A stretch of 41,355 bases of DNA from the NCBI GenBank assembly GCA_024762935.1, contig JANTGK010000008.1, forward strand, positions 1 to 41,355, written 5' to 3'. Source of the stretch: Candidatus Peregrinibacteria bacterium (GTDB lineage Bacteria > Patescibacteriota > Gracilibacteria > CAIRYL01 > GCA-016699755). Positions within the stretch are counted from its first letter, which is position 1. The number at the start of each line of letters is the position of its first letter. The notes under the pieces were generated by a model. That model did not search any database. It worked only from the letters and a program-made list of their open reading frames with translations, and was not told where the DNA came from. Shown one piece after another: positions 7,087 through 17,200 of this stretch. Position numbers and translations under genes: made by a program.

Positions 7087-8220
7087 ATGAGCTATTTATT
7101 TACATCTGAGTCTGTGACTTGTGGACATCCCGATAAAATTTGTGATCAGATTTCTGATGCTATTGTCGATGAGGCATTAAGACAGGATTCAAATTCACGT
7201 GTAGCTGTCGAAACAGCAGTGAAAACAGGAATGGTAGTGGTTTTTGGAGAAATGCGGACAAAAGCTTGGGTCGATGTAGAGCAGATTGTTCGGAAAGTAG
7301 TCAAAGATATTGGATATACCCGGGCAAAGTTTGGTTTTGATTTTGAATCAGTTGCGGTTCTTTCAAGTATCGGGCAGCAGAGTGCAGAAATTGCTGCAGG
7401 GGTTGATAAATCGAACAATCATGAACTCGGAGCAGGAGATCAGGGAATGATGTTTGGATATGCATGTAAAGAGACAAAACAGTATATGCCTCTTCCAATT
7501 ATGCTTTCTCATAAACTGACAAAAAAACTCGAAGAAGTACGAAGGGGGGAAGGTTCAAAATTCTTTCGCCCTGATGGAAAATCTCAAGTGACCGTTGAAT
7601 ATAATGATGACGGGAGTTTTAAAAGAGTTCATACAGTTGTTCTTTCAACGCAGCATAGTCCAGATATTGCTCTTGCTGATCTTCAAGAAAAAGTAAAAAC
7701 ACTGGTCATTCTTCCTGTTCTTGGAGAATTAGTAGATCATGAAACGATTTATCATATAAATCCAACAGGAAGCTTTACTGTTGGTGGTCCTCAAGGAGAT
7801 GCTGGTCTGACTGGTCGGAAGATTATTGTTGATACCTATGGAGGAAGTTGTCCACACGGAGGAGGAGCATTTTCTGGAAAAGATCCGACAAAAGTAGATC
7901 GCACGGGTGCATATGCTGCACGTCATGTTGCGAAAAATATTGTAGCAGCTGGATTAGCAGAAAAATGTCAGGTACAAATTTCATATGCCATTGGGGTTGC
8001 AGATCCAGTATCTATTCATGTGGAATGCTTTGGAACAGGGGTAAAAAGTGATCGTGATATGGAAGATCTTATTCAAAAACATTGGGACCTTCGTCCGGCA
8101 GCAATTATTTCCCACTTTAATCTTTTGAATCCTCTCTATCTCAAGACTGCTTCAGGAGGACATTTTGGTCGAGAAGAGTTTCCATGGGAAAAATTAGATA
8201 AAGTATCACTTATTTCGTGA
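7087..8220 (+). CDS. metK: S-adenosylmethionine synthetase
   Basis: A 377-residue enzyme making S-adenosylmethionine from methionine and ATP. Visible family motifs: the N-terminal [20 protein letters not shown] block with the ATP-contacting His and Asp, [12 protein letters not shown] near residues 116-127, the C-terminal-domain signature [20 protein letters not shown] near 259-278, and the AYGVADP-like IGVADP. Length matches the family (380-400). SAM made here would feed RlmN (8746-9792) and QueA (23136-24170) encoded in the same window. A promoter candidate is at 7040-7067. Confidence 0.96.
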   Translation: MSYLFTSESVTCGHPDKICDQISDAIVDEALRQDSNSRVAVETAVKTGMVVVFGEMRTKAWVDVEQIVRKVVKDIGYTRAKFGFDFESVAVLSSIGQQSAEIAAGVDKSNNHELGAGDQGMMFGYACKETKQYMPLPIMLSHKLTKKLEEVRRGEGSKFFRPDGKSQVTVEYNDDGSFKRVHTVVLSTQHSPDIALADLQEKVKTLVILPVLGELVDHETIYHINPTGSFTVGGPQGDAGLTGRKIIVDTYGGSCPHGGGAFSGKDPTKVDRTGAYAARHVAKNIVAAGLAEKCQVQISYAIGVADPVSIHVECFGTGVKSDRDMEDLIQKHWDLRPAAIISHFNLLNPLYLKTASGGHFGREEFPWEKLDKVSLIS

Positions 8221-8278
8221 AAAATGAGATTCCACAGCATTTAGAATACTGAGAAGATTATTTTTTACTACTGGAAAC

Positions 8279-8722
8279 ATGCGTATTGAGCGAAAATATT
8301 GGCCTGTTTGGATGCTTGTCGTGGCTATGTTTTTTTCATGGTCAGCATGGGGTATTGTCTTCAATAAGATGTCTCCCTTTGTTTCACCTGGGATTGCCAT
8401 TCCTATGTTTTACCTCACAATAGTATTATCGATTTCACTTACTTTTTTCACATTTGATGTTTTGTTTCGCCTTGCTTTTTTCCCTAGGCAAACGGTTCTT
8501 TTTCATACATACGCATCATTACGACAAGGGGCTATTGTTGGATTGGTTTTTTTGGGAATCTTGGTTTTTTTACAATATCAAATCTTGACGTGGTGGATTG
8601 GAGGAATGATTTCTGCAATGGGATTATTAATAGAGGCCTTTTTTTGGAGTCAGGGAAAGAAGAAGAGAGCATCTCACCATGAAAATGATACTTCTGACGA
8701 GACCCAAGGAATGGGTTTTTAG
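8279..8722 (+). CDS. Small four-helix membrane protein, unknown function
   Basis: A 147-residue protein with four predicted transmembrane helices at about 8-30, 40-62, 82-102 and 104-124, each rich in Phe/Trp/Ile. A hydrophilic C-terminal tail contains basic (GKKKRA) and acidic (ENDTSDE) clusters. I do not recognise a family. Similar small membrane proteins are common in CPR genomes. It lies 58 bases after metK on the same strand and may be cotranscribed. The start at 8279 gives a two-residue-basic N-terminus (MRIERKYW) suited to insertion with the N-terminus inside. Confidence 0.7.
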   Translation: MRIERKYWPVWMLVVAMFFSWSAWGIVFNKMSPFVSPGIAIPMFYLTIVLSISLTFFTFDVLFRLAFFPRQTVLFHTYASLRQGAIVGLVFLGILVFLQYQILTWWIGGMISAMGLLIEAFFWSQGKKKRASHHENDTSDETQGMGF

Positions 8723-8745
8723 AAAAAGATATAAAAATGTACCCC

Positions 8746-9792
8746 CTACTCTCTTCCTGCTAATTGGCCACAAGCACCACCCATATCTTGCCCATAAATA
8801 GCGCGTATTGTACTGGTGATTCCATAATTTTTCTCTAGGTATTGTTGCATATTTCGAATACTCGAAATATCAGGTTTTGTGTATTTTATACGACTTGGTC
8901 CCGGATTCCAGGGTATAAAATTCATGTGGGCATTACGATGTTTGAGGAGATTTCCAAGAGCATCCATTTGTTCTTTTGTGTCATTGACACCAGGGAGAAC
9001 AGTCCATTCATAAAATATTCGACGACCAGTTTTTTGTTCAAATGTATCGAGAGCGCTGAAGAGTTTTTTGAGTGAAAATCCTTTGTTCATAGGGACAATT
9101 TGGTCTCGTACTTCATCTGTTGCGGCATGGAGTGAGACAGCAAGATTGGGGAGTCGTGGGAGTTGAAGAAATTTTGGAATATTCACAGCAATACCTACGG
9201 TAGAGAGAGTGATATGTCGGACACCCATATTCATCGCCTCGGGAGATTCAAAAATTTCTATGGCTTTTGCAACATTTTCAAAATTAAGGAGTGGTTCTCC
9301 CATTCCCATAAAAACAATATTTCGAATACGAAATTCTGGTTCTGCAAGGGCGATATTCCATTTTTTATTTGGATTATTTTTTTGCCATCTGGTCTTGAGT
9401 TCTTGTGCAAAAAATAAAGCTTGTTCAACAATTTCTCGGTCGGTTAGGTGTCGAGTAAAACCAAGGTTTCCTGTTGAGCAAAAACTACAATCAGCGGCAC
9501 ATCCGACTTGACTTGAAACACAGACAGTATTTCTTCCGGAGTGTTTCATTAGTACTGCTTCAGCTCTTTTTCCATCGGGGAATTTGATGAGAATCTTTTC
9601 TGTATCTGGGGATGCTTTATGTGAAATGACTTCAAAAGACCGAAAAGGAGTATCTTTTTTAAGCGTGTCTCGTTGCTTTTTTGAAAAGACGGTTATTTCA
9701 TCAAAACTCCCAACAAATTCCTTAAAAAGAGCGTGCCGTAATTGTTTCGTTCGAAATTGAGGTTCATCAGAAAGCCAAGAATCACAGTACAT
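8746..9792 (-). CDS. rlmN: 23S rRNA A2503 / tRNA A37 C2-methyltransferase
   Basis: A 348-residue radical-SAM enzyme. The cluster-binding CxxxCxxC appears as GCAADCSFC near residues 97-105, preceded by the VCVSSQ Cys that resolves intermediates in E. coli RlmN (Cys118 there). The second catalytic Cys (Cys355 in E. coli) lies in GGACGQLAG at the C-terminus. NIVFMGMGEPLLNF and ITLSTVGI are further RlmN hallmarks. It starts five bases after lysA ends, so the two form an operon-like pair. Cfr, the C8-methylating resistance relative, shares these motifs, but this protein reads as a plain RlmN. Confidence 0.93.
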   Translation of the reverse strand: MYCDSWLSDEPQFRTKQLRHALFKEFVGSFDEITVFSKKQRDTLKKDTPFRSFEVISHKASPDTEKILIKFPDGKRAEAVLMKHSGRNTVCVSSQVGCAADCSFCSTGNLGFTRHLTDREIVEQALFFAQELKTRWQKNNPNKKWNIALAEPEFRIRNIVFMGMGEPLLNFENVAKAIEIFESPEAMNMGVRHITLSTVGIAVNIPKFLQLPRLPNLAVSLHAATDEVRDQIVPMNKGFSLKKLFSALDTFEQKTGRRIFYEWTVLPGVNDTKEQMDALGNLLKHRNAHMNFIPWNPGPSRIKYTKPDISSIRNMQQYLEKNYGITSTIRAIYGQDMGGACGQLAGRE

Positions 9793-9797
9793 TCGTA

Positions 9798-11027
9798 TTA
9801 AAAAATAAGTGTTGAAAAGTAGTCCTCCAGTGTTTCTGGTCGACGAATACGCTGGGTCGTTCCATCAGTTCGAAGAAGAATTTCTTGTGCTCTGAGTTTT
9901 CCATTGTAATTAAAACCCATGGCTCTTCCATGCGCTCCCGTGTCATGAATAACGACAAGGTCTCCTTGTTTTGAGACAGGAAGTTCTCGGTCAATGGCAA
10001 ATTTGTCATTATTTTCACAAAGGGATCCGACGACATCAACAATTTCTGTCTTTTTCTCATCGTTTGCAATAGATATGTGATGATACGCATTGTACATGCC
10101 AGGTCTCATGAGATCTGCCATACTGGAATCGAGAACGACATATTTTTTATAAATATCCTTCCGTGATACAACTTTTGAAATAAGCCAGCCTGTTGGGCCA
10201 GTGAGCCATCTTCCGATTTCCATAAATAATTTTGGTTGGTGCTCAGGGAAAGCATTTATAAAAATTTTTTGTATGTTCTTTGCTATGTTTTCAATATTCA
10301 GCTCCTCCTCCTCTTCTCTGTATGGAATACCAAAACCTCCACCAATATTTATAAATTCTAAATCAATATCAAGTTCTGATTTGAGTTCTTTTGCAATATC
10401 AGTGAGAAGAGTCGTTGTTTCGGGAAAATAATGTTCATCCAGTATATTTGAGCCAGTCATGGTGTGTATTCCAAATCGTTTTGCCCCAAGTGCTTTAGCT
10501 TTTTTGTACGCCGGAATCACTTGATCAAGAGTGATACCAAATTTTGCATCTACAGGATTTCCAATGATTGTATTTCCAGTCTTTTTGTTCCCAGGGTTAA
10601 TTCGAAAACAAATCAGTTCCGGGAAAGAACATCCAGATGCGCTAAGGTTATCAAGGAGAGAAATATCATCTACATTGATAATGGCTCCCATTTCTTGTGC
10701 TTTTCGAAATTCTTCTGGTTTTGTTCCATTTGAAGAGAACATAATATTTTCTCCAGTTATGCCAAGTTTTTCACAAAGAACAAGCTCAGCAATACTGGAG
10801 GCATCCATTCCGAACCCATAATCTCGAAAGAGTTCCATAATTTTTGGCGTGGGCGTTGCTTTTATGGCAAAAAATTCTTGAAAGCCTGTGAAACAGTCAA
10901 ATGCTTTACGGAGCAGAGTTGCTCGATGATGTATTTCTTTTTCTGAATAGAGATAAAAAGGTGTTCCATACTGTTGAGAAATTTCTTCTAGTTTTTTTTG
11001 GGGGCAGGGGAGAGACTTTTTAGGCAT
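9798..11027 (-). CDS. lysA: Diaminopimelate decarboxylase (fold-III PLP enzyme)
   Basis: A 409-residue protein of the LysA/ornithine decarboxylase fold-III family. The PLP lysine is in FFAIKATPTPKI near residues 50-61. The phosphate-binding glycine loop is FINIGGGFGIPYR near 221-233. The second-subunit active-site Cys is in SLCENNDKFA (usually CESxD) near 333-342. DTGAHGRAMGFNYNG is the conserved C-terminal segment with the Tyr. Predicted reaction: meso-diaminopimelate to L-lysine. No other lysine-pathway gene is in the window, so substrate specificity could differ (other amino-acid decarboxylases share the fold). It is followed immediately by rlmN. Confidence 0.85.
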   Translation of the reverse strand: MPKKSLPCPQKKLEEISQQYGTPFYLYSEKEIHHRATLLRKAFDCFTGFQEFFAIKATPTPKIMELFRDYGFGMDASSIAELVLCEKLGITGENIMFSSNGTKPEEFRKAQEMGAIINVDDISLLDNLSASGCSFPELICFRINPGNKKTGNTIIGNPVDAKFGITLDQVIPAYKKAKALGAKRFGIHTMTGSNILDEHYFPETTTLLTDIAKELKSELDIDLEFINIGGGFGIPYREEEEELNIENIAKNIQKIFINAFPEHQPKLFMEIGRWLTGPTGWLISKVVSRKDIYKKYVVLDSSMADLMRPGMYNAYHHISIANDEKKTEIVDVVGSLCENNDKFAIDRELPVSKQGDLVVIHDTGAHGRAMGFNYNGKLRAQEILLRTDGTTQRIRRPETLEDYFSTLIF

Positions 11028-11109
11028 ATCGAAGGAAATAATCCAGAAAATTCTCGCTGTTTTTTACTGGATTTGCAAGAATATTGATTGATGTATGAGA
11101 AATAAGATT

Positions 11110-12225
11110 ATGAATAAAACTATAAAAACAGTTGCCATCGATGGTCGTATGTGGGGAGCGGGTTTTACTGGTATTGGAAATTATGTTCGTGAAATTTCTC
11201 AGCGACTCTTTCTTTTAGAGCCAAATAAAACGTTTGTTCTCTTTGTTTCTTCTCAGCAGGCAAAAATAATTTCTGTTCCAGCAAATGTGAAGATTGTTAT
11301 TGCGGATGAACCCATTTATTCCATTGCTGAACAAACTTCTTTTCGAAAGAAGCTCCTTCAAGAGAAAGGAGATATGACGTGGTTTCCTCATTTTAATGTT
11401 CCCCTTTTTTTTAATAGGCCTTTTGTTGCTACCATTCATGATTTAACTATTATTACGTATCCAGGAAAAAAAATGAGCAGATTTTGGCATAAAATAGCGT
11501 ATTCACTTGTTCTTCGTCACGCTCTCAAAAAAGCAAAAAAAATTATCACTGTTTCTCAGTATACAAAAAAAGAGGTTCTTGCCTATCAGAAAATGAATCC
11601 CGAACATATTTTTTCTATTTGGAATGGTGTTGATCAGGGTCGATATTCAAATCCGAGTATGGAGAAAATACAACACTTCAGAAAGGAGTTTTCTCTTCCG
11701 TTTTTTTTAATTACTGGTGTATGGCGAGAACATAAAAATATTCCCAATGCGATTCGCGCTTTTGATCTCTACCGGAAACATGGAGGAAAAGGGAGTCTTG
11801 TTATTACTGGTCGACCTGACCCATTTTATCCAGAGGTGAGAGACTTAGCAGAATCCTCAGATTTTTCTCGAGACATTCATTTGACTGGTTTTTTACCAGA
11901 AGACGATATGCCATCACTCTTTTCTGCTGCAGATGTACTGCTTTTTCCGAGTTTGGCAGAGGGGTTTGGCTTACCTGCAGTAGAAGCTATGGCTGCGGGA
12001 ACACCGGTTATTACCAGTAATCGATCATGTCTTCCTGAAATCTGCTCAAATGCAGCTCTATATTTTGACCCATTTCAGCCTGAAGACATAGCCTTAAAAA
12101 TGATAGATGCACTGGAAGAAAAAATAATTTCAAAAATCGTTCCCGAGGGAAAGAAGCGATCAAAAATATTTTCATGGGACACGGCGGCAAAAAAAACAGC
12201 AGGTGCTCTTTTTTCTTCTTCTTGA
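11110..12225 (+). CDS. GT4-family glycosyltransferase
   Basis: A GT-B fold glycosyltransferase of 371 residues (376 if the ATG at 11095 is used). N-terminal domain: VAIDGRMWGAGFTGIGNYV, the usual acceptor-side glycine loop, and the VATIHDLTIITYPG strand. C-terminal donor domain: ITGVWREHKNIPNAIRAF, VITGRPDP, and the EGFGLPAVEAMAAGTPVITS motif with the E-x7-E pair that binds the nucleotide-sugar. It ends with a typical DP-x6-A helix. It most likely transfers a hexose, often mannose-like in relatives, to a surface glycan or glycolipid; the sugar cannot be read from sequence. I prefer 11110 because the short leader AAATAAG lies before it. The next gene follows after 2 bases. Confidence 0.87.
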   Translation: MNKTIKTVAIDGRMWGAGFTGIGNYVREISQRLFLLEPNKTFVLFVSSQQAKIISVPANVKIVIADEPIYSIAEQTSFRKKLLQEKGDMTWFPHFNVPLFFNRPFVATIHDLTIITYPGKKMSRFWHKIAYSLVLRHALKKAKKIITVSQYTKKEVLAYQKMNPEHIFSIWNGVDQGRYSNPSMEKIQHFRKEFSLPFFLITGVWREHKNIPNAIRAFDLYRKHGGKGSLVITGRPDPFYPEVRDLAESSDFSRDIHLTGFLPEDDMPSLFSAADVLLFPSLAEGFGLPAVEAMAAGTPVITSNRSCLPEICSNAALYFDPFQPEDIALKMIDALEEKIISKIVPEGKKRSKIFSWDTAAKKTAGALFSSS

Positions 12226-12227
12226 TT

Positions 12228-12566
12228 ATGAAAAAACTTGAAGGAAAAGAAATTCTTCTATCGGCGGCACGAATGAATCTTCTCTCAAATGCAAAAGCAT
12301 CACATGTGCTGCAAGAGGCAGAAAAACTTCTTCAGGAGAGTATCGGAAAAGATTTCTCTTGGAGAATCAAGAGCTGGAAAAATGGCATTATCTATATGAG
12401 TGCTGAACATTCTGTGGGGTCTCAAAAAATATACTCTGCTTCTGAAGATCTCTTAGAAAATCTTCGAGAACGATTTCCAAACTATCAGTTTCGTGAGATT
12501 CGAATAGAGGTAGATATTCTTTCTGCTCAATCAAAAACTCCATCACTCTTGAATAAACCTATATAG
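12228..12566 (+). CDS. Small protein, possibly DciA/DUF721-like
   Basis: A 112-residue protein starting two bases after the glycosyltransferase stop, so probably translationally coupled. The first half is helical. The second half has a beta strand (GIIYMSAEHSV), a helix (SASEDLLENLRERF) and another strand (FREIRIEV). That order resembles DUF721/DciA proteins, which load the replicative helicase, and many CPR genomes have short versions. The resemblance is by pattern only and no diagnostic residue is available. It could be an unrelated conserved small protein. Confidence 0.55.
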   Translation: MKKLEGKEILLSAARMNLLSNAKASHVLQEAEKLLQESIGKDFSWRIKSWKNGIIYMSAEHSVGSQKIYSASEDLLENLRERFPNYQFREIRIEVDILSAQSKTPSLLNKPI

Positions 12567-12709
12567 TTTTACAGAGTGATATACACAAATTATTATTATA
12601 TTTTTAGTATATCTAAGTGAATATTGTATAATTTATGTCAAATTGTTAAGAAAATTGACCGACAGTCATAAATTTGGAACACTTTCGTTGATACTATTTT
12701 ACCCCTTAT

Positions 12710-13486
12710 ATGAAAAAATATCTTTCGTTTCTCTTTCTGTTTCTTTTGGCAGGGTGTGCTACACCAGGTGACACTCCGCCAGATAATGCTGATGAATTTC
12801 CACCAGATTATATTGTTTCTCTTAATCAAGACGAAGTAACAAGTACAGAAGAGGGAAGTTCTTCAGATGAAGCGGGCGTCGATGCTCAATCAGCTGATAC
12901 ACAAGATGATCTTTTCTCTTGTCGGGAGCAGAATGCAGAAAATTCCTTAGAGATTGATGCTTTAAAGAAAAAAATGGCTGCCTGCCAAAAAGAATTGACA
13001 GAAAAATTAGATACCGAGACAACAACTCCAACTGTTACAGGAATGAAGCCTTCTCATCTTCAGCTTATTCGTGATGCCATTTTAAACTCAGAACAAAAAG
13101 AGTATCCATTTAAGACGTGTGGGCAGATGGGAACCTTTATCCGAAATAGCTGGTATGATTCCTTTACTCGGCAACTCGCACAAGCAAAAATTAGATTTTC
13201 AAATGGATTCATTGAAGCAGAAGATCTTTTTGGGGGGTGTCAGAGTACTGAAGGAAAAATGGTCTTCTTTCTTGGGGCAGAGCGTGGCGAGGATATCACT
13301 TTTTTCTTAGTGAAATTTGATACTGCAAATAAAGTTTTAGAACCAGCACTTATGCTTGATGATGCTTCATCAGCGGTAGTAACAGAATTTGGAAAACGCG
13401 AGGGGCCTTATGTAAAGTTTCCATCAGATGATGGACGCCTTTTTCGGTATTACTATGATGCAAACGTTGTAGTAGAGGCTCCATAA
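12710..13486 (+). CDS. Secreted lipoprotein, unknown function
   Basis: A 258-residue protein with a lipoprotein signal: Lys-Lys, a hydrophobic stretch, and lipobox LAGC with Cys16. Residues 17-65 are an acidic, Ser/Thr-rich linker. Residues 68-105 contain a heptad-like, charged segment with two cysteines. Residues 115-258 look like a compact alpha/beta domain with further cysteines (TCGQMG, GGCQST). I do not recognise the domain. The stop overlaps the next gene's ATG by one base (TAATG), so it is coupled to the VanX-type dipeptidase. A cell-envelope role is the most that context supports. The upstream gap 12567-12709 is AT-rich with a TATAAT at about 12628 but no clear promoter for this gene. 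Confidence 0.75.
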   Translation: MKKYLSFLFLFLLAGCATPGDTPPDNADEFPPDYIVSLNQDEVTSTEEGSSSDEAGVDAQSADTQDDLFSCREQNAENSLEIDALKKKMAACQKELTEKLDTETTTPTVTGMKPSHLQLIRDAILNSEQKEYPFKTCGQMGTFIRNSWYDSFTRQLAQAKIRFSNGFIEAEDLFGGCQSTEGKMVFFLGAERGEDITFFLVKFDTANKVLEPALMLDDASSAVVTEFGKREGPYVKFPSDDGRLFRYYYDANVVVEAP

Positions 13487-14070
13487 TGCCTCTTCCTGCT
13501 ACAAGGGGGGAGCTCATAGACTGTCAAAGGGCAGGGTTTCTGACTTCCCCAAAATATTTTCAATGGGAACTCCCTGGAGCGAGGGATGAAATACTTCTTC
13601 GTCCACATGTTGTCGAAAAACTACAACAGGCAGAAAAAAAACTCCCCAATCCCCTCCGGTTTTTATTGTGGGATGGGTTTCGCTGTCTTGAAACTCAGCA
13701 GTTCCTGTATGACGATTTATTTACTCGATGGAGAGCACTCTTCCCCTTGCTTTCGGAAGAAAAAATTAGAAAAAAAATGGTTGGTTTTGTAGCCGTTCCG
13801 AGTGATAATCCAGATTCACCCAGTCCACACATAACGGGCTCAGCAATCGATATGACTCTTTTTGATACAAAGACAGGTATGCCCCTTGAAATGGGAACAG
13901 ATTTTGACGATTTTACTGACGCTGCTTTTTCTGATTATTTTATAACGCATACACCAGAAAATATTGTTGAAGAACGGGCAAAAAATAGTAGGCTTCTTCT
14001 AAAAAATATCATGACTTCTGTAGGTTTTTTGGAAAATAAAAAGGAATGGTGGCACTTTGAAATTTCCTAA
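13486..14070 (+). CDS. D-alanyl-D-alanine dipeptidase (VanX/DdpX family, peptidase M15D)
   Basis: A 194-residue zinc peptidase. The metal motif SxHxxGxAxD is seen as SPHITGSAID with ligands His115 and Asp122. The second motif ExWHxxE is seen as EWWHFE, with catalytic Glu187 and ligand His190. The Arg of DGFRC near residue 67 matches the VanX transition-state Arg. The length fits VanX (about 200). It should hydrolyse the D-Ala-D-Ala dipeptide. No signal peptide is visible, so the site may be cytoplasmic. No vanA/H-like ligase genes are nearby, so peptidoglycan turnover or D-Ala recovery is more likely than glycopeptide resistance. One-base overlap with the preceding lipoprotein gene. Confidence 0.88.
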   Translation: MPLPATRGELIDCQRAGFLTSPKYFQWELPGARDEILLRPHVVEKLQQAEKKLPNPLRFLLWDGFRCLETQQFLYDDLFTRWRALFPLLSEEKIRKKMVGFVAVPSDNPDSPSPHITGSAIDMTLFDTKTGMPLEMGTDFDDFTDAAFSDYFITHTPENIVEERAKNSRLLLKNIMTSVGFLENKKEWWHFEIS

Positions 14071-14092
14071 CGGGTACTGTATGCCAGTTTTC

Positions 14093-14121
14093 TTGTATTT
14101 TCTCATACTAAATGATATACT
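14093..14121 (+). promoter_or_regulatory. Promoter of the 1838-residue surface protein gene
   Basis: TTGTAT (14093-14098), a 17-base spacer, TATACT (14116-14121), with an extended -10 TG at 14113-14114. The expected start near 14128 leaves a leader of about 83 bases, much longer than the other leaders in this window, before the ATG at 14211. GAGAGG directly abuts that ATG. Confidence 0.55.
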
Positions 14122-14210
14122 ATAAGGATAAGAGAACTTTTCTCCCTGATGTTCAAAAAAATAAAAAATAAAATACCGCAAAAAATTCTTTCCTCTTTCT
14201 TTCCGAGAGG

Positions 14211-17200
14211 ATGAATATTTTTTCTGTGCAGAACATTTGGCAGAAGATTTGGATGACGAGTGTATATGCTCTCGTTATTGCTACTATCTTACTGAGTTTT
14301 CCACTTGGAGGGAGAGGGGCTGGAGAATATGTCTTTACGTCTAATACAGTCTATCTGACACAGGGGCAGGCTATTTCTTTGAGCTCAGAAAATAGTGGTG
14401 AGAGTGCTAGTTATAATATTGTCGCCTCACTTTCTACACCAACAGGAGGGCAAGTAAATCAGGTAGTGGTCGAAGGGGTGACCATTACAGCTGGAGAGGC
14501 ACCAGTTCAAGTGATAGCAGGATATGATTTTGGCATACATGGGGGAGTCCTAACAGTTGATGTTACTCCGGTGGCAGGGAAATATGGTATAGCAAATCTT
14601 ACTTTTGATCTCGCTGGCACTGGAACTGGGTTTCAATCAATAGAAATAGATACTCGTATTTCAGAAACAGGAAATATAGTGTCCGGGCAACGGTATGGGA
14701 AAGATGCCTATGGTGGTCTTCTTGATTTTGATGCTCCAGGTGCTGGTAAAGTTGCAGTAACAAATACACATGTGACGGGACTTATTTGGTCAGAAAGTTT
14801 TGGCTGGATTGATCTTCAGCCACCTGGTGGAGGAGTAACACATACTTCTGACGGGACAAACGAAGCCCTTGATGGGTTTGCTTGGAATGATGATCTCGGT
14901 TGGATTGATTTTGGTCAAATTGATGGATCAGGAGGAGTGTACATAGATAGTGCTGGGTATTTTCAAGGAACGGCATGGTCGGAAAACTTTGGTTACCTGA
15001 GTTTTGGTGATAGCATGGCTCTCGATCCGACACCAGACAGTCTTCCTACTACTGTAATCGACTCTACTCAGTGGGCAAAGACTTCATGGTCAGCAGGGAA
15101 TTCTTCAGCTCCGACTATTGTACAAGTAGATCCGGTAGATCTTACTAATTTTTCGAGCAGAACTCCCACTTTTTCATTTCATATTGAAGATGCTGATTCT
15201 TGGAATAAGGTCGGATATACCATTAATGTGAATAAAAAGAATGCACTCAACCAGTGGGATTCATATAAATTCGAAACACATCTTGCGAATCTGAGTGTCA
15301 ATGCTACTGGAGAAAATTACACACACACATTTGCAACTGATTTTGTTCCTGGGCAATACCAATGGGAAATGTGGGCGTATGATGAGGGTGGTCTTTGGTC
15401 AGAAACGACTGGTTTTTTGGAATTTACTATTTTAAACGGAGCTCCAACAGTTTCACTTGATTCTCCTGCAGATGCATCGACAATTACTTTTGGAAATCGA
15501 CGTCCTCAGGTGTCTTTTACCATTACAGAGCCAGATGGAGATAAAATTCAGTATCGAGTAGAGTTTTCTGAGGAATCAGATTTTTCAACTATTCTTCAGC
15601 AATCATCTCCCTTGTCTGGATACCTCGATGCAGGTTCTTATTCGTATACACCATCTACAAATCTCCCTGCTGGAACAATTTATTGGAGAGTCGTGGTGAC
15701 AGATGTATTCGGAGCGTCAGTTGCTACTCCTGTAGAGTATTCATTTGTGATTCAAAATGAATTACCAACTATTTCAAATATTTCTCTGCGAGATAATGCA
15801 AATGCAATTATTCCAAATGCAGGAGTAACGTACGATACAACCCCTACCATTCAATGGGAGAGTCAGGATAATGATGGTGTCACAATGGATACATACATAG
15901 AAGTATATGAAGATCCTGGTGTTGGATCTCGAGATCCAAGTGTTGATACTCTCGCCACTGTCAATAGTGTTCCTGCTTCACTTTCATTTCCTCATAATGC
16001 AGGATTACAGGAGCGTGATATTGGACCATTTGCAGCTGGTGATTATTACTATCGGATTCGGACAAAAGATTCTGATGATGACTATAGTGCATGGGCAATA
16101 GACCCCTATCAATCTTTTACTGTTGAGGCGAGAACAGAATTTGGAAATGTGGGAACTGCGAATATTAAGGGGCTCTACCCAAATTCTATGATGGATGACT
16201 CCCATGATGTTCCTCTGTCAGCAACTCCAGGGGCCGGTTATACTGATGTTGATTCTTCGAATAATCGATCTGTTTGGAATAAAACTGTTGGATGGATTGA
16301 TATGAACCCAGTTGGTGGAGGGGTGGTGGTAAAGAATAAAAAACTGCAGGGATATGCATGGAGTGATACCCTTGGGTGGATACGAATGAATTCAGAGGCA
16401 TTTGATACAAATATTGGTATTACTGATTCAGGAGGAAATCCTATTGGGGCGGATGCCATTACGTATGGTGTGTCAAACAACGATGGAAACCTAACGGGAA
16501 AAGCGCTCATAGAAAGTACCGGAAATTTTCTCTATTTTGATGAGCAATCATATATTGATGATTTCCCAGCAGCAGGTCCCATCGGAACAAACTCAGAGAT
16601 TAACGTAGATATTCTCTGTGATGACAATTACAAAGGTCATTTTACTGGGTGGGGATATGCACCAGATACAGGTTGGATTGCCTTTGGTCGTCAAGCACTT
16701 ATTGATTCGGGGTACACAGCCAATGAAGCGGCTGATTATTTTTCTATGACGGAATGGAGTTGTCCAATAGCAAGTGGTCCGGTTCTTGAATCGAACAATG
16801 TGTATACACTCTTTGCTGCACAAAATACCGAAGATAAATCATTTTCTATTGCTCACAAAAATACAGAGGCCTTTTCTGGAGATCTTGTTTGCTCGAGTAA
16901 CGATGGATCTCAAGGAACAGAAGTAAATATTCAAAAAATGAATGCTGATGGAACTGTTGATACAGGGGTGAGCTTTTCTGATGGAGTTGATTTTTCTGTG
17001 GGATGTACCAATAAAAATGGTGATATTGATGGAAGAATATGGCTAACCATAGATAAAAGCAGTACTCTTTTACGAACCCCTGGACTCTATCGTATTGTCG
17101 GAGATGTTGGTGATGGAAATGGCGAAACCACTGCTTTCCCTGAACATACACCAGATGAAGGGCATAATTTTGTGGCTGATTCAGAGAATCCTGGTGCAAA

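Noticed and set aside
13486-14070. Vancomycin resistance operon
   Set aside because: Only the VanX-type dipeptidase is present; no VanH, VanA/B-type ligase or VanRS-like regulator lies nearby.
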